Origin: Ruegeria sp. HKCCSA071
GTDB lineage: Bacteria; Pseudomonadota; Alphaproteobacteria; Rhodobacterales; Rhodobacteraceae
Direction of reading: 5' to 3'
Assembly: GCF_017872555.1 (NCBI RefSeq)
Contig: NZ_JAEDOX010000001.1
Coordinates: forward strand, 806,001 to 870,000
Length of the DNA stretch: 64,000 bases
Shown: positions 35,300 through 43,678 of the stretch, piece after piece
Layout of the letters: the number at the start of each line of letters is the position of its first letter
How positions within the stretch are numbered: the stretch's first letter is position 1
The notes under the pieces: model-generated
Told to the model about the DNA's origin: nothing
The model's input: only the letters and a program-made list of their open reading frames with translations
Database searches by the model: none
Program-made: the position numbers and the translations under genes

Positions 35300-35818
35300 A
35301 TGTTTCTGGAATTGATCGGCACTGTTTTTGCGGGCTTCGCTTTTGCGGGTATCGTTCTTGTGCTGAACAAGTTGACCGGAGGGCAGTTGCCGAAATGGGT
35401 TACTCCGGTCGCGGCGGGTTTGGGGATGATCGCTGTGACCATCTCCAGCGAGTATTCCTGGTATGAGCGTACGCGCGAACAGCTTCCCAAGGAGATGGCA
35501 ATCGTGCAAGAGGTTGAAAGCCGCGCCCTCTACCGCCCGTGGACCTACGCCATGCCCTTCGTCGACCGCTTTGCCGCCATCGATACCGTGTCGGTGCGAA
35601 CAAACGAAAACGTGCCAGATCAACGGCTTGTCGATCTTTACTTCTTCGGCCGCTGGGCCCCGGTTTCAAAACTGCCCGTGGCCGTAAACTGTACCGAGAA
35701 TCGTCGCGCCAACCTTGCGGACGGTGCTGAGTTTTCCGATGACGGACGTCTTCTGAATGCAGACTGGATATCTGCCGGGCCTGCCGACCCCATCATCGAC
35801 GCCACCTGCGGGGTTTGA
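35300..35818 (+). CDS. Uncharacterised membrane protein, acetate-block type
   Basis: A 172-aa protein with two N-terminal hydrophobic helices (residues 5-24 and 34-50) and a soluble C-terminal region of about 120 residues containing two Cys (in PVAVNCTENRR and IDATCGV). The cysteines could form a disulfide if the region is periplasmic. It sits between the DUF294 gene (27 bases away) and the exonuclease gene (two-base gap), so it is probably co-transcribed. I do not recognise a named family and assign no function. Confidence 0.7.
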   Translation: MFLELIGTVFAGFAFAGIVLVLNKLTGGQLPKWVTPVAAGLGMIAVTISSEYSWYERTREQLPKEMAIVQEVESRALYRPWTYAMPFVDRFAAIDTVSVRTNENVPDQRLVDLYFFGRWAPVSKLPVAVNCTENRRANLADGAEFSDDGRLLNADWISAGPADPIIDATCGV

Positions 35819-35820
35819 CC

Positions 35821-37233
35821 ATGCTCACAGGGTTAAGCCTCAGGCTCCGGATATTTTTGTTTTTCTGTCTGCTTGCGCTCGGCGGGATATCAATCAGTTC
35901 CGCCGCCCTGTGGATCACCTATGCCCGGGCCGCACAACCTGACCTGTTTGATGACTTCATCTTTGCCGAAGTTCTGATCGGGTTTGGATTGCTGGCTTTG
36001 ATCGCAGGTGTCTGGCTGTTGTTTGACGACAATGTCGCCAAGCCGATCGAACGGCTTTCAGCGCAATTGCGGGCCCGCGCTCATGCCGGTGTCAGCACCG
36101 ATCTGGATATGCAGGCCGCGCGATACTTGGGCGATCTGGCCCCGGCAGCGGCCGGCCTTGCCGAGCAACTTGCCACAAATGCCATGCACACGGCCGAGGC
36201 GGTGGCAGCCGAAACCGCTCATCTGGCGGCAGAAAAACAGCGCCTCACCGCCCTTCTGACCGAAATCCCGGTCGCCATGTTGCTGGCCAGTCCGAAACAC
36301 CAGATCGTTTTGTATGACGGACAGGCGGCCGAGGTGCTGGCCCAGATCGCGCATCCCCGCCTGAACGCCTCGCTCTTCGAATACATCGAATCGACCGGGT
36401 TGACGGACGCGTATGGGAAGTTGTGCAAATCTGGTAAGGATGTCTTCTGCACCCTGACCAGCGTGGACGGCCGACAAACCTATTCGGCCCGCATGAAGCC
36501 ACTGGGGGACGCACCCGGTTACATGCTGGTGTTCGAAGACAGCGTTGCCCGTATGTCGCCAGATGAGGCCCGCCCGCTGGTCTATGATTTCGAGTTGCTG
36601 GACACGCCGGGTGACGGCGCGTTCGAAAACCGCTCTTTGCTGGATCTGTGTTTTGTGGTCTTCGACACGGAAACAACCGGCTTGTTGCCACACAAGGATG
36701 AGATCGTTCAAATCGGCGCGGTCCGCGTTGTGAAAGGCAAGATCGTCGCGGGCGAGCATCTGGACATGCTTGTTGATCCGGGCATTCCGATCCCTGCCGC
36801 CTCGACACGCGTGCACAAGATCAGTGATCGCATGGTTCAGGGCGCGCCGGATATCGTCAAAGCCGGGCGTGTGTTTCACCAATTCTCGCGCGATGCGGTG
36901 ATCGTGGCCCATAACGCCCCGTTCGACATGGCGTTCCTGCGCCGCCATGCCATGCGTATGGAAGTCGAATGGGATCACCCGATACTCGACACTGTTCTGT
37001 TGTCGGCTGTTTTGTTCGGCGCGAGCGATACACATACACTGGACGCACTTTGTGAACGGCTGGACATCACTATCCCCGAGGCGCTGCGCCATACGGCATT
37101 GGGCGACGCAGTGGCAACAGCCGAGGCACTGGTCAAGATGCTGCCCATCCTGCAGGCCCGCGGGCTGAACACCTTTGGCGAAGTCATCGTCCAGACCCGC
37201 AAACACGGGCGTCTTCTGGAAGACCTGAATTAA
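35821..37233 (+). CDS. Membrane-anchored 3'-5' exonuclease (DnaQ/DEDDh type)
   Basis: A 470-aa protein in three parts: two N-terminal membrane helices (residues about 3-27 and 45-62), a PAS-like middle (about 145-245, LTALLTEIPVAMLLASPKHQIVLYDGQ), and a complete DEDDh exonuclease domain. The exonuclease residues are Asp282, Glu284, Asp369, His424 and Asp429, in FDTETTG, HNAPFDMAFL and HTALGD. It resembles the proofreading epsilon subunit but is fixed to the membrane and carries a sensor-like domain. ATG 35821 is chosen over the overlapping TTG 35815. It always seems to travel with the DUF294 gene; substrate unknown. Confidence 0.85.
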   Translation: MLTGLSLRLRIFLFFCLLALGGISISSAALWITYARAAQPDLFDDFIFAEVLIGFGLLALIAGVWLLFDDNVAKPIERLSAQLRARAHAGVSTDLDMQAARYLGDLAPAAAGLAEQLATNAMHTAEAVAAETAHLAAEKQRLTALLTEIPVAMLLASPKHQIVLYDGQAAEVLAQIAHPRLNASLFEYIESTGLTDAYGKLCKSGKDVFCTLTSVDGRQTYSARMKPLGDAPGYMLVFEDSVARMSPDEARPLVYDFELLDTPGDGAFENRSLLDLCFVVFDTETTGLLPHKDEIVQIGAVRVVKGKIVAGEHLDMLVDPGIPIPAASTRVHKISDRMVQGAPDIVKAGRVFHQFSRDAVIVAHNAPFDMAFLRRHAMRMEVEWDHPILDTVLLSAVLFGASDTHTLDALCERLDITIPEALRHTALGDAVATAEALVKMLPILQARGLNTFGEVIVQTRKHGRLLEDLN

Positions 37234-37323
37234 CGCTGAAATTTGCAAACGCCGTTCAGCTTTTCGTGGACAATCCGGGCCACGCATGGCACCTGATGCG
37301 CGGCCAAGGAACACGCGCGCGAT

Positions 37324-37824
37324 ATGACGGAAAAAATTTTCACACCGACCCCGGATCAAAGCCACGCCTTTCGTGAGGCGCTGGGATGTTTCGGAACGGG
37401 AGTCACCGTGATAACTGCGCAAACCGAAGACGGACCGCGTGCAATCACCGTAAACTCGTTCGCGTCGGTGTCCCTGGACCCGCCGCTGGTGCTGTGGTGT
37501 CTGGCCAGAGAGTCAAACCGCTTCGATACGTTCAGCACCTGCACGCATTACTCGATCCACGTGATGGCTCAGGATCAACAGGACCAGGCGCTTAGATTTG
37601 CCCGCGACGGTGTGGATTTCACCCATGCCGAGTGGACGGCGGACGAGGCTGATCGCCCACAGCTGGCCAATTGTCTGGCACGGTTTGACTGCCGGTTGCA
37701 TGCCCGGCACGAAGCCGGAGATCATCTGATCATTGTCGGTCATGTGGATCAGGTCATGTACCGCACCGGCAAGGGTCTGATCTTCAAGCGTGGTCAGTTC
37801 GGCGGGTTCGTAGACCCTTTTTAG
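37324..37824 (+). CDS. Flavin reductase family protein
   Basis: A 166-aa FMN-binding split-barrel protein. FREALGCFGTGVTVITAQTEDGPRAITVNSFASVSLDPPLVLWCL is the standard N-terminal signature, and HLIIVGHVDQVMY the late strand. Such proteins reduce flavin with NAD(P)H for a partner oxygenase, or act alone as flavoprotein reductases. No oxygenase is nearby. The stop overlaps the stop of the convergent DUF6505 gene by four bases. Confidence 0.85.
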   Translation: MTEKIFTPTPDQSHAFREALGCFGTGVTVITAQTEDGPRAITVNSFASVSLDPPLVLWCLARESNRFDTFSTCTHYSIHVMAQDQQDQALRFARDGVDFTHAEWTADEADRPQLANCLARFDCRLHARHEAGDHLIIVGHVDQVMYRTGKGLIFKRGQFGGFVDPF

Positions 37825-38300
37825 TCGTCCAGCGACCCATGCACCGCCAGCACCTCTAACTGTGCGTCTTGCGGAGTGATCAAACGAAAGGCTTCGTGCA
37901 CGCCTGTCTCAGACAATTCTCTGGCGACGGTCAGCAGCGTGTTGGCGGCATGGTCTTCACAGAGCTCTGACATGTGATCGATTTCGTTCTGTGCCACGCC
38001 CAATGCCGCTTCGATTGAGGGCGCTCCGTAATACTGCACGAAATGATCTGCCAGATTGCGGATGATCTGATCCCTTTCAGCGACTTCGATCTGGGTTACC
38101 GCCACAAACGTCACTCGGCCAAAGGTTTCCAGCCCCAGCCAGCCATTCGCAAAAGCCTGACGCGCCTTGCCTTCCAGATCTGCGCCGCTCCAGTTCGAAA
38201 ACTCGAATCCGCCCGAAACGCACCATTCGCCGGTACGTGCCGGAGAATGGAACACGTTCATGTCGCTTTCATCGAAATGGATCGCGCGGGCCAGTTTCAT
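37821..38300 (-). CDS. DUF6505-type protein of the formate dehydrogenase neighbourhood
   Basis: A 159-aa soluble protein starting MKLARAIHFDESDMNVFHSPARTGEWCVSGGFEF. It has no signal peptide or membrane segment. The pattern matches the small Rhodobacteraceae family that follows the DUF4444 ligase-like gene. Its start overlaps the stop of that gene by four bases, showing tight coupling. Charged helices (DHMSELCEDHAANTLLTVARELSETG) dominate the second half. No enzymatic motif is visible. A maturation role for the nearby molybdo/tungsto-enzyme is inference from conserved position. Confidence 0.6.
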   Translation of the reverse strand: MKLARAIHFDESDMNVFHSPARTGEWCVSGGFEFSNWSGADLEGKARQAFANGWLGLETFGRVTFVAVTQIEVAERDQIIRNLADHFVQYYGAPSIEAALGVAQNEIDHMSELCEDHAANTLLTVARELSETGVHEAFRLITPQDAQLEVLAVHGSLDD

Positions 38301-38995
38301 CGTCCGTTCTCCAATAGTTCCGTCAGCGGGCGCAGACGGGTGTTGACCCCGTCGCGGATCAGCATTCCAAACCGCTCATCCGTACCAAGGAATACACCGC
38401 CATCGACCAGTGGCTCACCTACGCCACGCAGCAGGCCCATCCATTCGGCATGCAGGGGCGCGTTGCCATCCTCCTGCCAGCGGTTGAGCCAGGTCAGCAT
38501 ATGGCGTGACCAGCTTTCGACCAGTTGCGTGGCCGAAACCTCGGCACAGCCTTCATCATAAAGGGCTGTGACATCCGGCGTTTCGCCGGGCGCGGTGCTG
38601 GTTTGCATCAATGCGAGCTCCCAGCCGACAATCAACCAATCCGGTTCTTCTTCCGCGTTTTCACCGGAGGCCGAAACACGGAACACACCGCATTTCGCGC
38701 CATTCACACAGATCAGACCGTCCCACCCCAAATGCACCGCCACTTCGGGTGGGGCCAGAGCGCCCAGCGCATTCTGAAACCCAACAGCACAAAGCGGCAG
38801 CATCGCCATCGCGTCCCGAAGCGGCACCTCGGGCGCAAATACGATCGCAACGCGCAGGTAATCAGCATGAATATTATGAACAACCGCCCCCGCATCGCAG
38901 CCCAAAGCCGCCATAGCCTGGGCGCGTTCAAACGGGTCTTCCCCACCCTGAACCGGATGGCCCGTCAACAAAGGGGGAAAGACCGGTTGGCTCAT
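38297..38995 (-). CDS. Biotin/lipoate protein ligase-like protein (DUF4444)
   Basis: A 232-aa protein with a degenerate biotin/lipoate ligase fold. The recognisable core is VAVHLGWDGLICVNGAKCGVFRVSASG, comparable to the ligase substrate loop. The C-terminal DUF4444 domain is HMLTWLNRWQEDGNAPLHAEWMGLLRGVG. The GRGRxG and catalytic Lys signature of true ligases is not evident, so ligase activity is doubtful. Start and stop overlap both neighbours by four bases, making a DUF6505-DUF4444-mrp operon. Its recurring place by formate dehydrogenase genes suggests a role in enzyme maturation, not proven. Confidence 0.7.
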   Translation of the reverse strand: MSQPVFPPLLTGHPVQGGEDPFERAQAMAALGCDAGAVVHNIHADYLRVAIVFAPEVPLRDAMAMLPLCAVGFQNALGALAPPEVAVHLGWDGLICVNGAKCGVFRVSASGENAEEEPDWLIVGWELALMQTSTAPGETPDVTALYDEGCAEVSATQLVESWSRHMLTWLNRWQEDGNAPLHAEWMGLLRGVGEPLVDGGVFLGTDERFGMLIRDGVNTRLRPLTELLENGR

Positions 38996-40053
38996 GCGGT
39001 GCCTTTGGCGATCATGTCGCGGGCGATCTTGCGGAAAGCCTCGGCCTGAGGGCTGTCCGGTTTGCTGACCACAATAGGCGCGCCCCCGTCTGCGGCGACA
39101 CGAATGTCCAGATGCAACGGGATTTCACCCAGCAGCGGCACGCCCATCGCCTCGGCCTCGGACTTGACACCACCGTGACCAAAGACGTGTTCTTCATGCC
39201 CACAGTTCGAGCAGATATGCGTGGACATGTTTTCGATCATCCCAACGATAGGTGTCTTGAGCTGATTGAACATGTCGATCCCTTTGCGGGCATCAATCAG
39301 CGCCACATCCTGCGGCGTCGAGACGACAATAGCGCCGTCCACTTGGAACTTCTGGCTCAGCGTCAGTTGGACGTCACCGGTGCCGGGCGGCAGGTCGACG
39401 ATCAGCACGTCCAGGGCACCCCATTGCACCTGGCTCATCATCTGTTGCAACGCGCCCATCAGCATCGGACCCCGCCAGACAACCGCCTGCCCTTCGTTGG
39501 TCATCAGACCCATCGACATCATGGTGACACCGTGGTTGCGCAGCGGCAGGATCGTCTTGCCATCGGGGCTGGCCGGACGGCCCGAGACGCCTAACATCCG
39601 AGGCTGCGACGGCCCATAAACATCCGCGTCCAGCAGACCCACGCGCCGCCCTTCTGCGGCCAGTGCACAGGCCAGATTGGCCGACACGGTGGATTTGCCC
39701 ACACCCCCCTTGCCAGAAGCAACCGCGATGATCCGGTCAACTCCGGGAACGGCCTGCGGTCCAGTTTGCGAGGGCTTGGGTTTCGGCTTCAGATCCGGCG
39801 GCGCCTTATCGGAATGCGCAGTCATCAGGGCCGATACATTTGCAACGCCCTCAACCATCTGCGCAGCCTTTTCGGCTGTTGCGCGCACAGGTTCCATCTT
39901 TTCGGCATGCTTGGGATCGATCTCAAGGACAAAGCGAACCGTATCGCCCTCGACGTTCAGCGCACGCACGATGCCTGCACTGACAATGTCCTGACCTGAA
40001 ACCGGATCAGTGATCTTTTTCAGGTTCGCCAGAACCGCGTCACGAACACTCAT
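38992..40053 (-). CDS. mrp: Mrp/NBP35-family iron-sulfur carrier ATPase
   Basis: A 353-aa protein with an N-terminal DUF59 (MIP18-like) domain of about 90 residues and a P-loop ATPase domain. The deviant Walker A is ASGKGGVGKSTVSANLA, and VDLPPGTGDVQLTL is the switch region. A CxxC pair (ICSNCGHEEHVF) can hold a bridging [4Fe-4S] cluster. Mrp/ApbC proteins deliver Fe-S clusters to client enzymes, here plausibly the Fe-S-rich FDH subunits. AAAGGAGAG precedes the ATG. It is the first gene of a three-gene operon. Confidence 0.92.
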   Translation of the reverse strand: MSVRDAVLANLKKITDPVSGQDIVSAGIVRALNVEGDTVRFVLEIDPKHAEKMEPVRATAEKAAQMVEGVANVSALMTAHSDKAPPDLKPKPKPSQTGPQAVPGVDRIIAVASGKGGVGKSTVSANLACALAAEGRRVGLLDADVYGPSQPRMLGVSGRPASPDGKTILPLRNHGVTMMSMGLMTNEGQAVVWRGPMLMGALQQMMSQVQWGALDVLIVDLPPGTGDVQLTLSQKFQVDGAIVVSTPQDVALIDARKGIDMFNQLKTPIVGMIENMSTHICSNCGHEEHVFGHGGVKSEAEAMGVPLLGEIPLHLDIRVAADGGAPIVVSKPDSPQAEAFRKIARDMIAKGTA

Positions 40054-40185
40054 GCTGTTCTCTCCTTTATCTGTCCCGCCGACAGGGGCGTGCGTGCCGA
40101 CATGTATTGGTCGCCGCTCATTGCATGTGTCTCCGTCTCTTTCTGTTCATTTGACGCGTAATGGCCTTCATAGTTAGGCTAAACC

Positions 40186-40914
40186 ATGCGCCTTGTCTTG
40201 TTGTGCCTGAGCCTGACGCTCACCGCCACCCCCTCCTTGTCGCAGGAGGCAATCGGCCTTGCGGCCCCGGCAGAGGTTAACGACTCCGGTCTGTTGCAAC
40301 ATATCCTTCCTCGCTTCTCTCTCAAGACCGGGATACGCGTTGTCGCAGATGATGCCGGTGTCATGGTGCTGGAAACCGCACCGCCCGGCGATCCTGTCTT
40401 TGCCCGCGACGACGTGATCTATCACCTGCGGATCGAAGACAACGACCGCCAGGGCCGTTTTCTTGAATGGCTGCAATCAGATATCGGCAAGCGCACTGTC
40501 GAAGGTTTTCTTCCTGCGGTGGGTGAACCGTTCAGCGCCAGTTTTGATCCCAAGATCACCCAGTCGGACGATACCCTGGACGGCAACACCGTGTTGGGTG
40601 AAGAACTATCGATGACCCATTGTGGTCGATGTCACGTGATTGGCCCCCGCAACCGGATGAGCGGGCTTGGATCAACCCCCTCTTTCGCGGTTCTGCGCGC
40701 GATGCCTGATTGGTCGGAACGGTTCGAGGCGTTCTTTGCCCTTAACCCTCACCCCGCATTCACGCAGATCGACGGGTTGACACCCCCCTTTGATCCCGAA
40801 CGTCCATCCCCAATTTACCCGGTCAAGATGACATTGGACGATCTTGAAGCCATCCTGGCATTTGTTTCGCGCATTGACGCCGCAGATCTGGGCGCGCCGC
40901 TAAAGCTTCAGTGA
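40186..40914 (+). CDS. Abridged TupA-like domain fused to a monohaem cytochrome c
   Basis: A 242-aa exported protein (signal ends PSLSQ). Residues 32-53 (SGLLQHILPRFSLKTGIRVV) and 91-117 (RFLEWLQSDIGKRTVEGFLP) resemble the beginning and end of the TupA protein encoded at 52336-53154 (SGLLDYILPWFEAESGIDV and RFIDWLTGPDGQEAIASF). The TTST oxyanion loop and the about 150-residue middle are absent. A C-terminal cytochrome module has one haem site, CGRCH (Cys146, Cys149, His150), with Met158 or the Met in VKMTLDDL as possible axial ligands. It is probably a periplasmic electron carrier of the formate locus. Function unknown. Confidence 0.75.
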   Translation: MRLVLLCLSLTLTATPSLSQEAIGLAAPAEVNDSGLLQHILPRFSLKTGIRVVADDAGVMVLETAPPGDPVFARDDVIYHLRIEDNDRQGRFLEWLQSDIGKRTVEGFLPAVGEPFSASFDPKITQSDDTLDGNTVLGEELSMTHCGRCHVIGPRNRMSGLGSTPSFAVLRAMPDWSERFEAFFALNPHPAFTQIDGLTPPFDPERPSPIYPVKMTLDDLEAILAFVSRIDAADLGAPLKLQ

Positions 40915-42860
40915 TCCTTTCTGTCCGAATAGTAATCCTCGGTGGTAACGACCCGAGGCTTGGGTTTTGACTGGAACGGATTGTCCTGCTGCTGGAAATG
41001 AGCATTCACCCGACAATTGTCACACATCTGGATCATTCGTGCCTGATCCGTAGTGGCAAACATCGGGTGCGTGCCCGAAAGCTTTTCCATGATCCGTTCA
41101 ACGGTTGATTTAACCCCAAACAAAGCCCCGCATTCGATGCAGGCAAACGGCTCTTCCTCGTTCAACACCCGCTGAGACAGAGCGGCATCGCTCAGGTCCA
41201 GTTGCGGCACCAAGGTGATCGCGTCTTCGGGGCAGATCGTCTTGCACAATCCGCATTGCAGGCACGCATCCTGCTGAAAGTTAAGCTGGGGCTTGTCAGG
41301 GTTATCCATCAAAGCCCCGGACGGGCACAGCGACACACAACTAAGACAGAGTGTGCAACTGTCTGTATTCACTGCAACTGCACCGTAAGGTGAACCTTCA
41401 GGCAATGGCAACGGGGCACCAGCCTGCGGGTTAAGGGCCTGTGCTGCCAGCCGCGCGATTTGTCGACGGTTGCCAAGTGGCAAGGCCGGATCTGCCAATG
41501 GTTGGGGTACCTTTTGCGCATACAGCAAGTCTGCCATCGCATCAGGATCCACCTCTTCAATGAACCCGATTCCATCCGAACTGGTTATGGCACGTGCCAG
41601 TTCAATTTCGCGATCCAGCGCATCCCGCTCCGTTGTCGGTGCCAGCAGCACATCCACACGCGCAAATCCATGCGCCAGCGCGGCCAGCATTTCCGAATGA
41701 CCAAACCCGGACATCACTTTCAATTCCAATGGGATAACATCCGAAGGTAATCCCCGGCCAAACCTTGCTGCAAGCCTTATCATTTCGGCCCCGTGGGCGT
41801 CGTGCACAAGCAGCCGGGGTGCGATACCGCCTGCCCTTCGGTACGTGCGCGCCAGAATATGCATCCGTGACAACAAGGCTGAAACAGGTGGATCTTCATA
41901 GGTTATCGCTGTTGACGGGCAGACCGCCGCGCATTCGCCGCACCCGGCGCAGACCATCGGATCAATCGCCACATGCTCGCCCGAGGGCGTAATTGCACCG
42001 GTTGGGCAGATATCCAGACAGTTTGAGCACCCGACCTGTTCCGCCCGCGAATGGGCGCAAAGTGTTTCCTCCAGTCGCACGTACAGGGGTTTTTCGAATG
42101 TTCCGACCAATTGGGCGGCGTCAAAAGCCATGCGTTCTACAGAAACCGCATCCTTGGGATCAGCCCGCAAATAACCCTCGCGCTTGGCCGGAGCCTGCAC
42201 AAAGGGCGTGCCCCCCGTCAGATCAACAATGAGATCGCAGGCCGATTGCGCCCCATCTCTAGGTTCCGTCCAATTGAAAGCACCCCTGCCTGCAGGAGCC
42301 ACTTGCTGCACATTGTCCAGACGCAAGGAAAACCCACCCAGAGCACCCGAAACAGACCGCAATTGCCCCCGAATGACGTCGAAGGCCCGAGAGTCCGGCT
42401 CAGCCTGATCCGTGACCAGAACGGTTACCGCCAGTGTTCGGGCCAACCTTTCCGCCAGTCCAAAGGCAACGTTGCCCGGACCAATGATGAAACACGTGCC
42501 TTCGCTGATGACATCAACGCTGGGCGTCACGGGTTGCGGCAGGAACGCTTCGGCGGCTAAGGCAGCCATTTTGGCTGTCGCATCCGCGCCCTGATCGGAC
42601 CACCCAGCACGATCCCGCAGGTCGACAAAGCCGGGGATTTCGATATTCATATCTTCGGCAAGAGACCGGAACACCTCTTGTTCTTGCAGACAGCCAATGA
42701 CGGTATCGCCCTCTTGCATCAAGGCCGCAGCGGATTGCAGTTCTTTTGTACAAAGCGCGGTATGCACCTTTGAACAGGTAATTCCGCAGGCGCTTTCGAT
42801 TCTGTCCGGATCCAGCGCCTGAGTTCCCGCGCAATCGCAGAGCAAAAGTTTCGTGCCCAT
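40908..42860 (-). CDS. Multi-cluster 4Fe-4S ferredoxin-type protein of the FDH locus
   Basis: A 650-aa cytoplasmic protein with at least four CxxCxxCxxxC sites, arranged in two pairs: CSNCLDICPTGAI and CAGCGECAAVCPSTAI in the middle, then CTLCLSCVSLCPSGAL and CLQCGLCKTICPEDAI. A CIECG/CDNC zinc-like end follows. The N-terminus (KLLLCDCAGTQ) and the block FIIGPGNVAFGLAERLA suggest a Rossmann-like region. The start is ATG 42860, with GGGAGGGGAC before it. It is divergent from the FDH operon and overlaps the cytochrome gene's stop by seven bases. A role in electron supply or cofactor assembly for FDH is inferred from position. Confidence 0.85.
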   Translation of the reverse strand: MGTKLLLCDCAGTQALDPDRIESACGITCSKVHTALCTKELQSAAALMQEGDTVIGCLQEQEVFRSLAEDMNIEIPGFVDLRDRAGWSDQGADATAKMAALAAEAFLPQPVTPSVDVISEGTCFIIGPGNVAFGLAERLARTLAVTVLVTDQAEPDSRAFDVIRGQLRSVSGALGGFSLRLDNVQQVAPAGRGAFNWTEPRDGAQSACDLIVDLTGGTPFVQAPAKREGYLRADPKDAVSVERMAFDAAQLVGTFEKPLYVRLEETLCAHSRAEQVGCSNCLDICPTGAITPSGEHVAIDPMVCAGCGECAAVCPSTAITYEDPPVSALLSRMHILARTYRRAGGIAPRLLVHDAHGAEMIRLAARFGRGLPSDVIPLELKVMSGFGHSEMLAALAHGFARVDVLLAPTTERDALDREIELARAITSSDGIGFIEEVDPDAMADLLYAQKVPQPLADPALPLGNRRQIARLAAQALNPQAGAPLPLPEGSPYGAVAVNTDSCTLCLSCVSLCPSGALMDNPDKPQLNFQQDACLQCGLCKTICPEDAITLVPQLDLSDAALSQRVLNEEEPFACIECGALFGVKSTVERIMEKLSGTHPMFATTDQARMIQMCDNCRVNAHFQQQDNPFQSKPKPRVVTTEDYYSDRKDH

Positions 42861-43123
42861 GTCCCCTCCCTCGGGAAGCAATCCTGATCCTTTGCACTTT
42901 AGGGTGCATTCCCGATGAGGCAACTTCAACCCTGCACAGCATGCAATTCGCCGGTCAGAATTTCGCGGCAAAATCCCCTAAAACAAAAGCCTTCTCAGAC
43001 TTTGATCACGAAGACGCTACTGGGAATACGACCAAAGTATTAACGCGCAGGCTTGGCACGCGGCTATTTTGTGTACCATAGTGAACATGGAAAGGCAGGG
43101 GAGAGCCTTTCGGGGAGGATCCA
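42861..43123. promoter_or_regulatory. Divergent promoter region of the FDH locus
   Basis: 263 bases separate the ferredoxin gene (minus) from the DUF3305 gene (plus), and no frame in it is supported. It must hold the main FDH promoters. AGGGGAGAGCC near 43098 and GGGGAGGATCC near 43113 give the DUF3305 gene a ribosome-binding site. No FNR-type dyad and no convincing sigma-54 site was found. Confidence 0.5.
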
Positions 43124-43678
43124 GTGGCCAAGGCCGCAAGCCAGATCGACATGCCGGTTGGCGTCATTGTGCGCAAAACACCCGGGGTCACACGTTGGGC
43201 CCGCTGGAACTGGCGCGCGGTCGCCGTGTTGCCCGGTGCCGGACCTGCGGACTGGCAGGAACTGCGCCGCGAAGGCGAGGCGGTAGAATACCACGCTGCC
43301 ACCCTCCCCCTGACTCTCTGGGCGGACGAGACCGAAGCCTACATGGTCAACCTGTCGGATGGGCAGCCTTCGATCTATCTTGTACTGCGGAATGAGCTGA
43401 AGTGCGACACGCCGCTAAATGCAGTTCTGATCACCGCTTCTCCGTTCCAGGGGCAGGATTACGCAGATACCGGCGAAGAAATTGTCGAGAAAATCCCAAT
43501 GACGGAAGGGCTGATCGCCTGGGTGCGGGATTTTACCCTGAAACATCATCAGCACGAAGTGTTTATCAAACGCCACCGCGACAGAAAGCAAACCGATTTG
43601 GTGGAGGATGGTAAGGGCGACGCGCGCATCCGTCAGGCATCGGATGTATTTCGCGCACCAAGACGGGTGCTGCAATGA
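43124..43678 (+). CDS. DUF3305 domain protein
   Basis: A 184-aa soluble protein beginning at GTG 43124 (GGGGAGGA lies upstream). The segment PVGVIVRKTPGVTRWARWNWRAVAVLPGAG and the later FTLKHHQHEVFIKRHRDRKQTDLVEDGKGD match DUF3305, a family found only in this type of formate dehydrogenase cluster. The stop overlaps the DUF3306 ATG by four bases. No catalytic motif is visible. A maturation or stability factor for the FDH complex is the likely role, inferred from strict co-occurrence. Confidence 0.8.
   Translation: MAKAASQIDMPVGVIVRKTPGVTRWARWNWRAVAVLPGAGPADWQELRREGEAVEYHAATLPLTLWADETEAYMVNLSDGQPSIYLVLRNELKCDTPLNAVLITASPFQGQDYADTGEEIVEKIPMTEGLIAWVRDFTLKHHQHEVFIKRHRDRKQTDLVEDGKGDARIRQASDVFRAPRRVLQ

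Noticed and set aside
36058..37422. Long minus-strand open frame (454 codons) opposite the exonuclease gene
   Set aside because: The plus strand encodes an intact DEDDh exonuclease; the antisense frame has no recognisable domain or start signal.
43053..43070. TTGGCACG followed by CGGCTATTTT upstream of the DUF3305 gene, resembling a sigma-54 promoter
   Set aside because: The -24 part fits well, but the -12 element should be TTGC; here TATT occupies the place and the required GC at proper distance is missing.
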